Assembly (NCBI RefSeq): GCF_009363435.1
Contig: NZ_CP045354.1
Location: forward strand, 3,624,501-3,688,500
Source: Labrenzia sp. THAF82
GTDB taxonomy: Bacteria; Pseudomonadota; Alphaproteobacteria; Rhizobiales; Stappiaceae
Direction: 5' to 3'
DNA: 64,000 nt
Shown: piece by piece, positions 38,284 through 46,879 of the stretch
How the letters are laid out: each line of letters begins with the position of its first letter
Numbering within the stretch: the first letter of the stretch is position 1
Position numbers and translations under genes: made by a program
Notes under the pieces: model-generated
Seen by the model: the letters and a program-made list of their open reading frames with translations, nothing else
Told to the model about the DNA's origin: nothing
Databases searched by the model: none

Positions 38284-38323
38284 TGCAGTCTGGAGCTATC
38301 CTCCTCCCAAGTTCCTGACTGCA
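38284..38323 (+). ncRNA. CcsR/cuckoo-type RNA element 4 (CCTCCTCCC hairpin)
   Basis: Outer stem TGCAGTC (38284-38290) with GACTGCA (38317-38323), one T-T mismatch, then inner stem GGAGCT with AGTTCC; CCTCCTCCC (38300-38308) in the loop. It starts 5 nt after the second DUF1127 stop. Confidence 0.85.
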
Positions 38324-38348
38324 GACCTACGCCAAACGCGTAGGATCA

Positions 38349-38394
38349 AAAAAAACGCCTGCCGGATCCTCCTCCCATCGGCAGGCGTTTTTTT
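38349..38394 (+). ncRNA. CcsR/cuckoo-type RNA element 5, also terminator
   Basis: The stem ACGCCTGCC with GGCAGGCGT continues inward through GAT/ATC with one bulged G, and CCTCCTCCC (38368-38376) is in the loop. A long A-run before and T-run after make it a strong rho-independent terminator, ending the second unit. Confidence 0.88.
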
Positions 38395-38511
38395 GTGTCC
38401 GGATTTCAGAGAGCGTTCTTTCGAAAAACGTCCCAGACGCCTTCTTGCTCAATTCTCAACGACCGGTCATGGGTCAACTGTTCCAAGAAGCTTGCAACTC
38501 CCGAAACTTGC

Positions 38512-38889
38512 TCAAATTTGCAGACGGCTGCCAAAGATCCGGTGCTTCGGCAACGCGTCGAGATCAATTTCATCGATGCATCTGATATTTATGGACCAAC
38601 CGTCGAATGGGTCCAGACCAGCTGCTCTTTCCTCAAGCGTCAGCTGGCTGGGTCGCCGGAACGGCAAAACACCGCAAATTGGGCAGAAATAGTCAACAGC
38701 AGTTCTTGTTCCCCAACGATATTGGAACAGGTCCGCCAAGTCGCATTTCAGTTGAAGCGCATCGTTGGACACCCTGAACGTCAGTAGCCCTCGTTTGCTG
38801 CATATTGTACAATCGCATTGCCGTGCGTGATCGATTGTTAAATCGACCAGAAACGCGACCCGACCGCAGTGACAAGAACCGCTATACAA
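38512..38889 (-). CDS. GFA/CENP-V family zinc protein
   Basis: A 125-residue protein with the GFA pattern: GSCHCGRVAF at the N-terminus, CDCTICSKRG, then YFCPICGVLPFRRP, placing the zinc-binding cysteines as in glutathione-dependent formaldehyde-activating-like enzymes. The start is a TTG at 38889 with AGGAGG 5 nt upstream, which decides it. Real substrates of most family members are unknown, so 'formaldehyde-activating' should not be taken literally. Monocistronic. Confidence 0.85.
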   Translation of the reverse strand: MYSGSCHCGRVAFLVDLTIDHARQCDCTICSKRGLLTFRVSNDALQLKCDLADLFQYRWGTRTAVDYFCPICGVLPFRRPSQLTLEERAAGLDPFDGWSINIRCIDEIDLDALPKHRIFGSRLQI

Positions 38890-39134
38890 CCTTTCCTCCT
38901 GTTCTCGTCAGACCCGACATTTGAGTCCTATGGCCTGAAAAAAGTGAAGAGCTCAAGCCTTTGCGATGGAGCTTGGGCCATCCAATCTCAAAGAACGGCT
39001 AGCCAGCCTCAGCGGACTTATTCACTTGCACGCCTGATGCATTCGGCACTAGTTTCAGCCATGCGGACAAGGCGGGCTTCGGCAGAAAGTCTATTACGGT
39101 CCATAGGTTTAGCTGGTCCCCATTGAAAGGTTCG

Positions 39135-39809
39135 ATGCAGATGTTCAGTGTCTTTGGGAGCCGGAACGAACCACCAGAGACTTTTTCTTCCTACCCATCA
39201 TTTAATCGGCCTTTTCCCGGCGACCCTGGCAAGTTGAGTATCGAGCAAGTCGAGGCCAACATAAAACATCTGTACCAAGTTCATGATGAGCGCTTAGAAA
39301 TTGCAACCGCATTTTTGAATGACCATGGCATTGAAGTATCAAATCTCGGATGGCGCGACTTTTTCCAAAAACTGGATGATATAGGTGTCTTGATCGAGCA
39401 GGTTCTGGTGCCTGTTTCCGTCGCTCATGCTCCCAGGCATCTCAGTAAGGTGAGCAAATCAGATTGGGTTGCGTCCTTTGACGGGCGCAATATCATCTAC
39501 TCGTTTCTGACAGACATCAGCATTCTATGTTTTCACCATCTCAATACTGCGTTTGACGGAAAACTGCGATGGGACACTTGGAGTGATCAATACCTTGATC
39601 CTGGAATTGCAGAAGCAATAGATCTCTCAGTTGCAAATAGAATAGTGGTTTGTGGACTGCATCTTAAATCAAGTGGTGTTGAAATGCCGGAAGACATTGA
39701 ACTCCTGTTTTTTTGTACGGTACGTGCTGGCTGCATGGATCTGCCAGCTTTCGCACGCCCACTCTCAGAAGTGTTCGGCGAGAAAATAGACGAGTTCGAG
39801 GCAAGATAA
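39135..39809 (+). CDS. Hypothetical protein, unrecognised
   Basis: About 224 residues; ATGs at 39135 and 39141 are both possible, with GAAAGG just upstream. No signal peptide or membrane helix. The sequence looks globular with aromatic clusters (LSIEQVEANIKHLYQVHDER, SDWVASFDGRNIIYSFL, IELLFFCTVRAGCMDLPAF). Base composition is AT-richer than the housekeeping genes around it, and it stands alone between the GFA gene and trmFO, so it may be accessory. I do not recognise a family. Confidence 0.6.
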   Translation: MQMFSVFGSRNEPPETFSSYPSFNRPFPGDPGKLSIEQVEANIKHLYQVHDERLEIATAFLNDHGIEVSNLGWRDFFQKLDDIGVLIEQVLVPVSVAHAPRHLSKVSKSDWVASFDGRNIIYSFLTDISILCFHHLNTAFDGKLRWDTWSDQYLDPGIAEAIDLSVANRIVVCGLHLKSSGVEMPEDIELLFFCTVRAGCMDLPAFARPLSEVFGEKIDEFEAR

Positions 39810-40012
39810 GATTGTATATAGCCTCTCGCCAGTCGCAAATCGAAGATCCACCTGGCAGATATCCGCCAAATTCCAGCTTTGCACAGATCCAGGGGGTTGT
39901 TGGGAAACGATTGCAGTTGGCATTGAATGTAGATAATCACTAACTCAGTGTTCGAACCGGCGCGTGGCGTGAATAAACCTCTCATTGTCGGCATTGCTCC
40001 CAGGGAAGACCA

Positions 40013-41431
40013 ATGAACCCCATTCATGTAATCGGCGGTGGCCTTGCCGGCTCGGAAGCCGCTTGGCAGATCGCCCAGGCCGGAATTGACGTCATACTGC
40101 ACGAGATGCGCCCGGTCAGAAAAACAGACGCGCACCAGACGGATGGCTTGGCTGAACTCGTCTGCTCCAACTCTTTCCGGTCCGACGACAATGAACAGAA
40201 CGCCGTTGGCCTGATACATCATGAACTTCGTCAACTCGGTTCGCTGATCATGGCCTCGGCGGATGCCAATCAAGTGCCTGCAGGCAGCGCACTGGCAGTC
40301 GATCGCGAGGGTTTTTCAATCGCGGTGACAAAAGCGCTCGAAGATCACCCAAGAATTACAATCGACCGCGCCGAAATTGCAGGTCTTCCGCCTCAAGACT
40401 GGGACAAGGTGATTGTTGCTACTGGGCCACTCACCTCCCCAGCTCTGTCGCATTCAGTGCTGGACCTGAGCGGCGAAGACGCCCTGGCGTTTTTCGACGC
40501 CATTGCACCTATCGTTCACTTTGATTCCGTTGATCTTTCCAAAGCCTGGTTCCAATCGCGATACGATAAGGTTGGGCCGGGCGGCACGGGCAAAGACTAT
40601 CTCAACTGCCCATTGGACAAGGACCAGTACGAAGCGTTCATTGATGCCCTGATTGCCGGGGATACGGCCGATTTCAAGGAGTGGGAAGCCAACACACCCT
40701 ATTTCGACGGCTGCCTTCCAATCGAGGTAATGGCTGCGCGTGGCCGCGAAACACTTCGACACGGCCCCATGAAACCAATGGGGCTGACCAACGCCCACAA
40801 TCCTGATGTCAAAGCTTATGCCGTGGTTCAGCTGAGGCAGGATAACGCCCTAGGCACGCTCTACAACATGGTCGGATTCCAGACCAAACTTAAATACGGC
40901 GCACAGGCTGATATTTTCAAAATGATACCCGGCCTTGAAAATGCACAGTTTGCCCGACTGGGCGGCCTGCATCGCAATACCTTTTTGAACTCGCCGAAGG
41001 TTCTGGACAAATCCCTACGCCTCAAAGCTGATCCGCGCATGCGGTTTGCCGGCCAGATAACAGGCTGTGAAGGCTATGTTGAATCGGCAAGCGTCGGCTG
41101 TATGGCCGGATTGTTTGCAGTTCGAGAGACGCGCGGCCAAGACATTCTCACCCCGCCTGACACCACAGCAATGGGCGCTCTGCTCGGCCACATTACAGGT
41201 GGTCATATAAGCCGAGAGGATGGCGCTGGAAAACCTGGTTCATTTCAGCCAATGAATGTCAATTTTGGTCTCTTTCCTCCTATCGAAACGCCCACAAAGG
41301 ATGAGGATGGCAAGCGCCTGAAAGGAAAAGACAAGACAAGGGCGAAAAAACGGGCCCTGACCGACCGCGCAAAAGTCGACTTTCTTGCCTGGAAATCGAG
41401 TTTGGATCTGAAACAAACTGCAGCCGAATAG
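40013..41431 (+). CDS. trmFO: TrmFO: folate/FAD-dependent tRNA (uracil-5)-methyltransferase
   Basis: A 472-residue flavoprotein that methylates U54 of tRNA using methylene-tetrahydrofolate. The FAD motif [20 protein letters not shown] is at residues 4-23, followed by [17 protein letters not shown] and [20 protein letters not shown] (cysteines in the active region) are family hallmarks. Convergent with the phytoene-synthase-like gene. Confidence 0.97.
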   Translation: MNPIHVIGGGLAGSEAAWQIAQAGIDVILHEMRPVRKTDAHQTDGLAELVCSNSFRSDDNEQNAVGLIHHELRQLGSLIMASADANQVPAGSALAVDREGFSIAVTKALEDHPRITIDRAEIAGLPPQDWDKVIVATGPLTSPALSHSVLDLSGEDALAFFDAIAPIVHFDSVDLSKAWFQSRYDKVGPGGTGKDYLNCPLDKDQYEAFIDALIAGDTADFKEWEANTPYFDGCLPIEVMAARGRETLRHGPMKPMGLTNAHNPDVKAYAVVQLRQDNALGTLYNMVGFQTKLKYGAQADIFKMIPGLENAQFARLGGLHRNTFLNSPKVLDKSLRLKADPRMRFAGQITGCEGYVESASVGCMAGLFAVRETRGQDILTPPDTTAMGALLGHITGGHISREDGAGKPGSFQPMNVNFGLFPPIETPTKDEDGKRLKGKDKTRAKKRALTDRAKVDFLAWKSSLDLKQTAAE

Positions 41432-41458
41432 GCTTCTTGCAATGACCAGCCCAGCTTT

Positions 41459-42310
41459 TTAAAGCCTTCCAAATACGTTTCGTCTGGCGCGCCACATGAC
41501 CCATTGACGCTTCAATTGCGACAAGTCTGCGCTTTGCTTAAGCGGGTCAAAACCGGTTGCCTCCAATTTCTGCAAAAAGGGCTCGACCAACACAAGTGGA
41601 AGGAAAGCCGCAGCGCAGGTGCCAGGCACATTTCCGGATGCTGCCCTCACCCGCTCGAGATGATGACGCACATGGGCACGAAGTTCGGTTAAAACCGCGA
41701 GCAGTTGAGGTGTTGTCTCACCTTTGAAAACAGTTGCCGGATCCAGATTGTGGCGTTCCTGCAAGTCCTTCGGCAGATACATTTGCTGTCGGGCCGCGTG
41801 CCAGGGCAATGCTCGCATCAAGCCGGTCAAAGCGTAAGCAACCCCGGCATGACCCGCTGCCGTCGCTGTGCCAGGATCCTTGCCGTCGTTGAGGACCAAA
41901 CACGCCAATTGAATGAGACCAGAGGCGGTCTCGCCTGCGTATCCTTCTAGATCATTCAGAGATGGCATCGGATCGTTGTAGAGGTCGAATATTCGCGCCT
42001 CGGTCATGGCGATCAGACTTTGCCTGGGCAATTGAAACTGAGCAATCGTTTCCAGTAGAGCATTCGCAACCGGATTAGAGGCGGCCGCCCCATGTTCTGT
42101 GCCTTCAAGAAGATCGCGCCACCATTGCAGCCGAACTTCCCCCGGCAATGGTTCAGATACCAATTCACGAATTCGAGCAAGTTCGGCACTGTAGGCATAA
42201 AGCGCCATGAGACCCGGGCGGAACTTCTCGGGCGCTAGAAGAGCGCTTAAATAACGATCCTTGTCGAATTGGCGTGCAATATCGGCCGCGTGATCAAAGT
42301 CAGTGGTCAT
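41459..42310 (-). CDS. Squalene/phytoene synthase-like protein without aspartate motifs (NDUFAF6-like)
   Basis: A 283-residue member of the squalene/phytoene synthase superfamily (PEKFRPGLMALYAYSAELAR, RLQWWRDLL, YLPKDLQERHNL). The two Asp-rich motifs that bind diphosphate in true synthases are absent: the first reads YSAELARIRE and the second YAGETASGLIQL. This matches the branch that includes mitochondrial NDUFAF6, a complex I assembly factor, rather than carotenoid or hopanoid enzymes. The neighbouring Mth938-domain gene points the same way. Confidence 0.78.
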   Translation of the reverse strand: MTTDFDHAADIARQFDKDRYLSALLAPEKFRPGLMALYAYSAELARIRELVSEPLPGEVRLQWWRDLLEGTEHGAAASNPVANALLETIAQFQLPRQSLIAMTEARIFDLYNDPMPSLNDLEGYAGETASGLIQLACLVLNDGKDPGTATAAGHAGVAYALTGLMRALPWHAARQQMYLPKDLQERHNLDPATVFKGETTPQLLAVLTELRAHVRHHLERVRAASGNVPGTCAAAFLPLVLVEPFLQKLEATGFDPLKQSADLSQLKRQWVMWRARRNVFGRL

Positions 42311-42337
42311 ATCTGCACATATGGTCCGGTTCGGTTG

Positions 42338-42721
42338 TCAGTCCACCGCCAGAAGGGCCGCGGCAACAGCCCTGTCTTCCGACAAAAGAACATTGAATGT
42401 GCGTACGGCTGCACCGGTCGACATTGGGTCCGCCAGAATACCTGCCTCGCGAAACAAAGTCTTGAGATCTTGCGGCAAGGGGCGCAGCTCTGTCCCCGTA
42501 CCGATCAGCAAGACCTCAATGTCCTCCTGTTCCTGGAAAACCTTCTCAAACGCATTTTGAGAGAATTTCTCGGGCGCGCTGACATCCCAGCCGTAAATCC
42601 CGCTAGGGACGCACAGCAGCGATCCGCGATGAGACATCTCGGCAAAACGAAAGCCGCCTTCGCCATAGGCATCCAGCGGCGCTCGCCCCGGAAAATGGGC
42701 GTCCCGGATTTCCACTACCAA
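42338..42721 (-). CDS. Mth938-domain protein (NDUFAF3-like)
   Basis: A 127-residue protein of the Mth938/DUF498 family: GGFRFAEMSHRGSLLCVPSG, then VLLIGTGTELRPLPQDL and STGAAVRTFNVLLSEDR. In mitochondria the homologue NDUFAF3 helps assemble complex I. The start is a TTG at 42721 or a nearby GTG; the gene begins 6 nt after secF stops, so it is probably cotranscribed with secDF. Confidence 0.82.
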   Translation of the reverse strand: MVVEIRDAHFPGRAPLDAYGEGGFRFAEMSHRGSLLCVPSGIYGWDVSAPEKFSQNAFEKVFQEQEDIEVLLIGTGTELRPLPQDLKTLFREAGILADPMSTGAAVRTFNVLLSEDRAVAAALLAVD

Positions 42722-42727
42722 CCAGCC

Positions 42728-43678
42728 CTATGCAGTCGCCTCGGCATCCGATCCCTTCTTGCCATCATCATCCTTTGACGACATTGCGTCTGGTCGCAGG
42801 TTCAGCAGGATCAGGAATGGTGCTGCCAGGAAGATGGACGAATAGGTGCCGATAACAATGCCGAAAATCATGGCAAGCGTGAAGGATTGGATGACCTCAC
42901 CGCCAAAGACATAAAGTGAAATCAGTGCCAAAAGAGTCGTCACGGACGTCATGGTCGTCCTCGACAATGTTTCGTTGATGGACTGATCAAGAATATCGGC
43001 CAACGGACGCTTCTTGTATTTTCGAAGATTTTCACGAATCCGGTCATAGACCACAACGGTATCGTTGAGCGAATAGCCAATAATGGTTAGAACAGCCGCG
43101 ATACTCGACAACGAGAAATCCAGCTGAAGCAGCACGAATAAGCCAATGGTAATAACCACGTCATTGGCAGTTGTCAGGATTGCACCTATGGCGAAATGCC
43201 ATTCGAAGCGGAACCAGATATAGAACATGATGGCCAGCAAGGAAGCGATCACCGCGATCGCGCCCGCCTGCGCCAGTTCACCGGAAACGCGCGGACCCAC
43301 AACTTCCACACGGCGGAAGTCGACATTGTCGTCTTCAAAAATGGTACGGATGCGCTGGACGACCGATTGCTGCGCCAGTTCTCCGCCAGGCTGTTCCTCG
43401 ACACGGATCAGGATGTCGTCGGATGCACCGAACTCCTGGACCTGGACGTCACCCAGATTGAGTTCACCCAATTCGGAACGAATGGCACCGATATCAGCCG
43501 GACCATCGGTCTTGATCTCGATGATCGTTCCGCCCTTGAAGTCGATGCCGTAGTTCATACCGACGAGGAAAAATCCTGCCAGCGAGGCGATGACGAGGAC
43601 AATAGACAGCGGGAAACTGGCTTTCCGCAGCCACATGAACTTGATGTTGGTGTTGTCCGGAACAAGTCTCAGCAACAT
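42728..43678 (-). CDS. secF: SecF: protein export membrane protein
   Basis: A 316-residue RND-fold subunit with six predicted membrane segments: TM1 near 20-38, a periplasmic loop starting GIDFKGGTIIEIKT, and TM2-6 including GYSLNDTVVVYDRIREN and SLYVFGGEVIQSFTLAMIFG. With SecD it uses the proton gradient to drive export through SecYEG. GGGAGAAA precedes the ATG at 43678; secD is 15 nt upstream. Confidence 0.97.
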   Translation of the reverse strand: MLLRLVPDNTNIKFMWLRKASFPLSIVLVIASLAGFFLVGMNYGIDFKGGTIIEIKTDGPADIGAIRSELGELNLGDVQVQEFGASDDILIRVEEQPGGELAQQSVVQRIRTIFEDDNVDFRRVEVVGPRVSGELAQAGAIAVIASLLAIMFYIWFRFEWHFAIGAILTTANDVVITIGLFVLLQLDFSLSSIAAVLTIIGYSLNDTVVVYDRIRENLRKYKKRPLADILDQSINETLSRTTMTSVTTLLALISLYVFGGEVIQSFTLAMIFGIVIGTYSSIFLAAPFLILLNLRPDAMSSKDDDGKKGSDAEATA

Positions 43679-43693
43679 GATATTTCTCCCGGC

Positions 43694-45304
43694 TCAGATC
43701 GGCAATTTCGACGGACGACGCTGGCGGATCCAAAGAGCCACCAATAGCCGACTGAAGGTGAAGGCTGAGAAGACAGTCGTGAAAATCCCGATCGCAAGCG
43801 TCACCGCGAAACCGCGTACTGGTCCCGACCCAAGCTGGAACAGGATGACAGCTGCGATAAGTGTGGTGATGTTGGCGTCAAGAATTGTGCCCAGAGCCCG
43901 ACTGTAACCGGCATCAATGGCTGATATGACGGATCGCCCAGCTCTTGATTCCTCTCGTATTCGCTCAAAAATCAGCACGTTGGCATCCACCGCCATACCG
44001 ATTGTCAATACGATCCCTGCAATACCCGGAAGGGTCAGCGTTGCCTGAAGAAATGTGAGCGCACCGAAAATCAGGAATATATTGGCCGTCAGAGCGAGGT
44101 CGGCGATTACGCCGAACCGGCCATACGCCAAGATCATGAAGATGATCACGGCAGCGCCTGCGATGATCGAGGCGATCCGGCCAGCTTCAACTGAATCTGC
44201 ACCAAGTCCTGGACCAATCGAGCGTTCCTCGATGACTGTCAACTGAGCCGGAAGTGCACCCGCACGCAGCAGAACTGCGAGGTTGTTGGCGCTATCGACG
44301 GTAAAGTTGCCGGAAATCTGTCCAGAACCTCCGGTGATCGGCTCTCGAATGACCGGTGCTGAGATGACTTCGTTGTCGAGCACGATTGCGAACGCCCTGT
44401 TCACATTCTGCGTCGAAATACGGGCAAATTCGCGCGCACCGGATTGGTTGAACCGGAAGTTGACCACGGGTTCGTTGTTGCGTTGGTCAAAGCTGACCTG
44501 CGCATCGACCAGATCCTCACCAGCGAGAAGTGGCACTTCTTCCAGCAAATACGGTATCGGCGGATCGTCCACCGACATCAGCACAATAGTTCCAACCGGA
44601 GGGCGGTTCTGAAGCGCCTGATCACCGGACATGGAAGTGTCGACCATGTGGAACGTCAGCTGCGCAGTCGTTCCGATCACGTCTTTCAGGCGTTCCGGAT
44701 CATCTTCGCCAGGCGCTTCGACCAGAATTCGGTCTGCGCCTTGTCTCTGGATGCTGGGTTCGGTCGTTCCCAGTTCATCAACGCGGCGTCGAATGACCTC
44801 AATCGACTGTTGAACAATGTTGGTCAGTCGATCTTCCAGCCCTTGTTCGGTGTAAGTGAACCGAACAAGGCCGTCGTCAGAAACCGCCATCGCAAATTCA
44901 TTGACCGGTTGACCGCCGAACAGGTTGGATACGAGCGGGTTGACCAGCGGTTCAAGCCGCTCTTCCGCCTCGCCGAGCCGGGTCAGGTCGCGAATACGAA
45001 CCTGGGCCGTCTCCCCTTGCACACCAAGTCCGGTGTAGCCAATTCTGGGATTTTCCCGCAACGTTGCCCGGATATCGCTGACAAGCGCCTTCATGCGCTT
45101 TTGGATGTAATCCTGCTGATCGACTTCATAGAGGAGATACGCGCCCCCTCGAAGATCAAGCCCCAGAACCATCTGGCTCTTAGGCAGGAAATCTGGCCAG
45201 CTTTCAAGCTGTTTTTGGGAAAAGAAATTCGGCAGCGTGGTCAGGATGCCTGCAGCAACCACAATCACGATCAGCGCGATTTTCCAGCGAGCGAAATAGA
45301 GCAT
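43694..45304 (-). CDS. secD: SecD: protein export membrane protein
   Basis: 536 residues from the ATG at 45304; a TTG at 45310 is an unneeded extension. Motifs: VLGLDLRGGAYLLYEVD after TM1, the P1 head region, and the C-terminal RND helices with LTIGMAVDANVLIFERIREE. Together with SecF and YajC it forms the Sec accessory complex. Length is slightly short of E. coli SecD (615) because of a smaller periplasmic region, as in other Alphaproteobacteria. Confidence 0.97.
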   Translation of the reverse strand: MLYFARWKIALIVIVVAAGILTTLPNFFSQKQLESWPDFLPKSQMVLGLDLRGGAYLLYEVDQQDYIQKRMKALVSDIRATLRENPRIGYTGLGVQGETAQVRIRDLTRLGEAEERLEPLVNPLVSNLFGGQPVNEFAMAVSDDGLVRFTYTEQGLEDRLTNIVQQSIEVIRRRVDELGTTEPSIQRQGADRILVEAPGEDDPERLKDVIGTTAQLTFHMVDTSMSGDQALQNRPPVGTIVLMSVDDPPIPYLLEEVPLLAGEDLVDAQVSFDQRNNEPVVNFRFNQSGAREFARISTQNVNRAFAIVLDNEVISAPVIREPITGGSGQISGNFTVDSANNLAVLLRAGALPAQLTVIEERSIGPGLGADSVEAGRIASIIAGAAVIIFMILAYGRFGVIADLALTANIFLIFGALTFLQATLTLPGIAGIVLTIGMAVDANVLIFERIREESRAGRSVISAIDAGYSRALGTILDANITTLIAAVILFQLGSGPVRGFAVTLAIGIFTTVFSAFTFSRLLVALWIRQRRPSKLPI

Positions 45305-45377
45305 AGTCAAGCCTTAATAGCGCCCGGGCCGACATCAGACCGGCCCGGCAATAATATCTGAACGGCGGAACGGGCTC

Positions 45378-45716
45378 TTAGCCGTTGTCTTTGACAGGCT
45401 CAGTCTTTGAGCGGACTTCCTGAACCATGCCGCGAACAACGCGCACTTTCACACCTTCAGACAGTTCCAGCTGAATTTCGCCATCATCAACGACCTTTGC
45501 CACCTTGCCGATCAAACCACCGGAAGTAACGACCGTGTCGCCACGACGCAGGTTCGAAACCAATTCCTGGTGCTGTTTCATACGTTGCCGTTGTGGGCGA
45601 ATAATCAGAAAATACATGATCGCAAACAGCGCGACCATCATTGGAATCGGACCGTAAAGAAGGGATTCCATTCCACCTGCTCCGGCGGTCTGCGCATAGG
45701 CTGGGGTGATGAACAT
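45378..45716 (-). CDS. yajC: YajC: preprotein translocase subunit
   Basis: A 112-residue single-span membrane protein: helix MMVALFAIMYFLIIRPQRQR, then LRRGDTVVTSGGLIGKVAKV. It binds SecDF. First gene of the yajC-secD-secF unit, 73 nt before secD. Confidence 0.97.
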   Translation of the reverse strand: MFITPAYAQTAGAGGMESLLYGPIPMMVALFAIMYFLIIRPQRQRMKQHQELVSNLRRGDTVVTSGGLIGKVAKVVDDGEIQLELSEGVKVRVVRGMVQEVRSKTEPVKDNG

Positions 45717-45957
45717 TCAATTCTCCTAAGGTGGCGCTATTCATTGCTTGGGAAAACCCTGACCCCAAAGCAAAAACGCTCTCATTCTGGTGGCGCGGAC
45801 TATAACGGCGGCGCGCTTCTTTTCAAGCTTTCCAAGCAGTTTCCAGCGTACCGGTATGGGAATAACTGGCGTTTTCGCGTTTCAGTCTGCGTGTTACTCC
45901 AACCGCAGGTACTTTCAGGGCCTCACATGGGCCTTTTTGACAGGGCTTGCAAGAAGA

Positions 45958-46830
45958 ATGAGCACGCAAAACGACATCGCTGCACTTAATGACAAACTCG
46001 ATTCCCTTATCGAGCTCGTTGCCAGAGCAGTCCCGGCAAAAGCCAGCCGACCAGATTGGAACTCCGCCGATGCGTTTGTCTGGGTTCCCGAACCAGGCGA
46101 GCTGCAAGCTGTGAAGAAGGTCAATCGAGTCGATATCGCACTTCTTTGCGCCGTTTCACATGTCCGTGACCTGCTGCTGGAAAATACTAAACGCTTCGCG
46201 AAAGGGCTGCCGGCCAACAATGCATTGCTTTGGGGTGCACGGGGCATGGGAAAATCTTCGCTGGTCAAGGCTGCGCATGCGTCGGTCAACGCTGAAAACG
46301 GTTCGTCATCTTTGAAACTGATAGAAATTCATCGAGAAGATATTGAATCGCTTCCCAAACTTATGACTGAGATCCGGAAGTCCTCGCTCAGGTTCATAGT
46401 CTTTTGCGACGATCTGAGTTTCGACAATGACGACACGTCCTACAAATCGCTGAAAGCCGTTCTGGAAGGCGGGATTGAAGGCCGGCCAGACAACGTGATT
46501 TTCTACGCCACGTCCAATCGCCGGCATCTGCTCCCACGTGACATGATCGAAAACGAACGATCTACAGCTATCAATCCGGCCGAAGCCGTCGAAGAAAAAG
46601 TATCGCTCTCGGACAGGTTCGGTCTTTGGCTTGGTTTTCACAAATGCAGCCAGGACGACTATTTGGACATGGTGCGTGGCTATGCGACCCACTTTGGACT
46701 GCAAATCGATGAGGATCGATTGCGTTCAGAGGCTCTAGAATGGGCAACCACGCGTGGTAGCCGCTCCGGTCGCGTCGCATATCAGTTCATACAAGACCTA
46801 GCCGGACGGCTCGGAAAGCCGCTTAGCTGA
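45958..46830 (+). CDS. DUF815-family AAA ATP-binding protein
   Basis: A 290-residue ATPase from the ATG at 45958 (GCAAGAAG upstream); the open frame to 45790 is a non-coding extension. Walker A is WGARGMGKSSLVK (near residue 110) and Walker B is FIVFCDDLSF. SNRRHLLPRD and DRFGLWLGF are typical of DUF815. The family is widespread and uncharacterised. It stands divergent to yajC and convergent with nlpD, with its own terminator. Confidence 0.87.
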   Translation: MSTQNDIAALNDKLDSLIELVARAVPAKASRPDWNSADAFVWVPEPGELQAVKKVNRVDIALLCAVSHVRDLLLENTKRFAKGLPANNALLWGARGMGKSSLVKAAHASVNAENGSSSLKLIEIHREDIESLPKLMTEIRKSSLRFIVFCDDLSFDNDDTSYKSLKAVLEGGIEGRPDNVIFYATSNRRHLLPRDMIENERSTAINPAEAVEEKVSLSDRFGLWLGFHKCSQDDYLDMVRGYATHFGLQIDEDRLRSEALEWATTRGSRSGRVAYQFIQDLAGRLGKPLS

Positions 46831-46834
46831 CAAA

Positions 46835-46866
46835 AAAGCCCGGCCAATTGACCGGGCTTTCTTTTT
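46835..46866. terminator. Terminator between the AAA gene and nlpD
   Basis: AAAGCCCGG (46835-46843) pairs with CCGGGCTTT (46852-46860) around an 8-nt loop, with T-runs on both strands. It serves both convergent genes. Confidence 0.88.
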
Positions 46867-46879
46867 CCGTAGTCGAAAA

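Noticed and set aside
39587..40273. 228-codon minus-strand frame overlapping the hypothetical gene and trmFO
   Set aside because: It lies opposite two better supported genes and its product is low in conserved-looking sequence.
41459..42310. Annotation as a working phytoene or squalene synthase
   Set aside because: Both diphosphate-binding Asp motifs are missing and no carotenoid or hopanoid gene is nearby.
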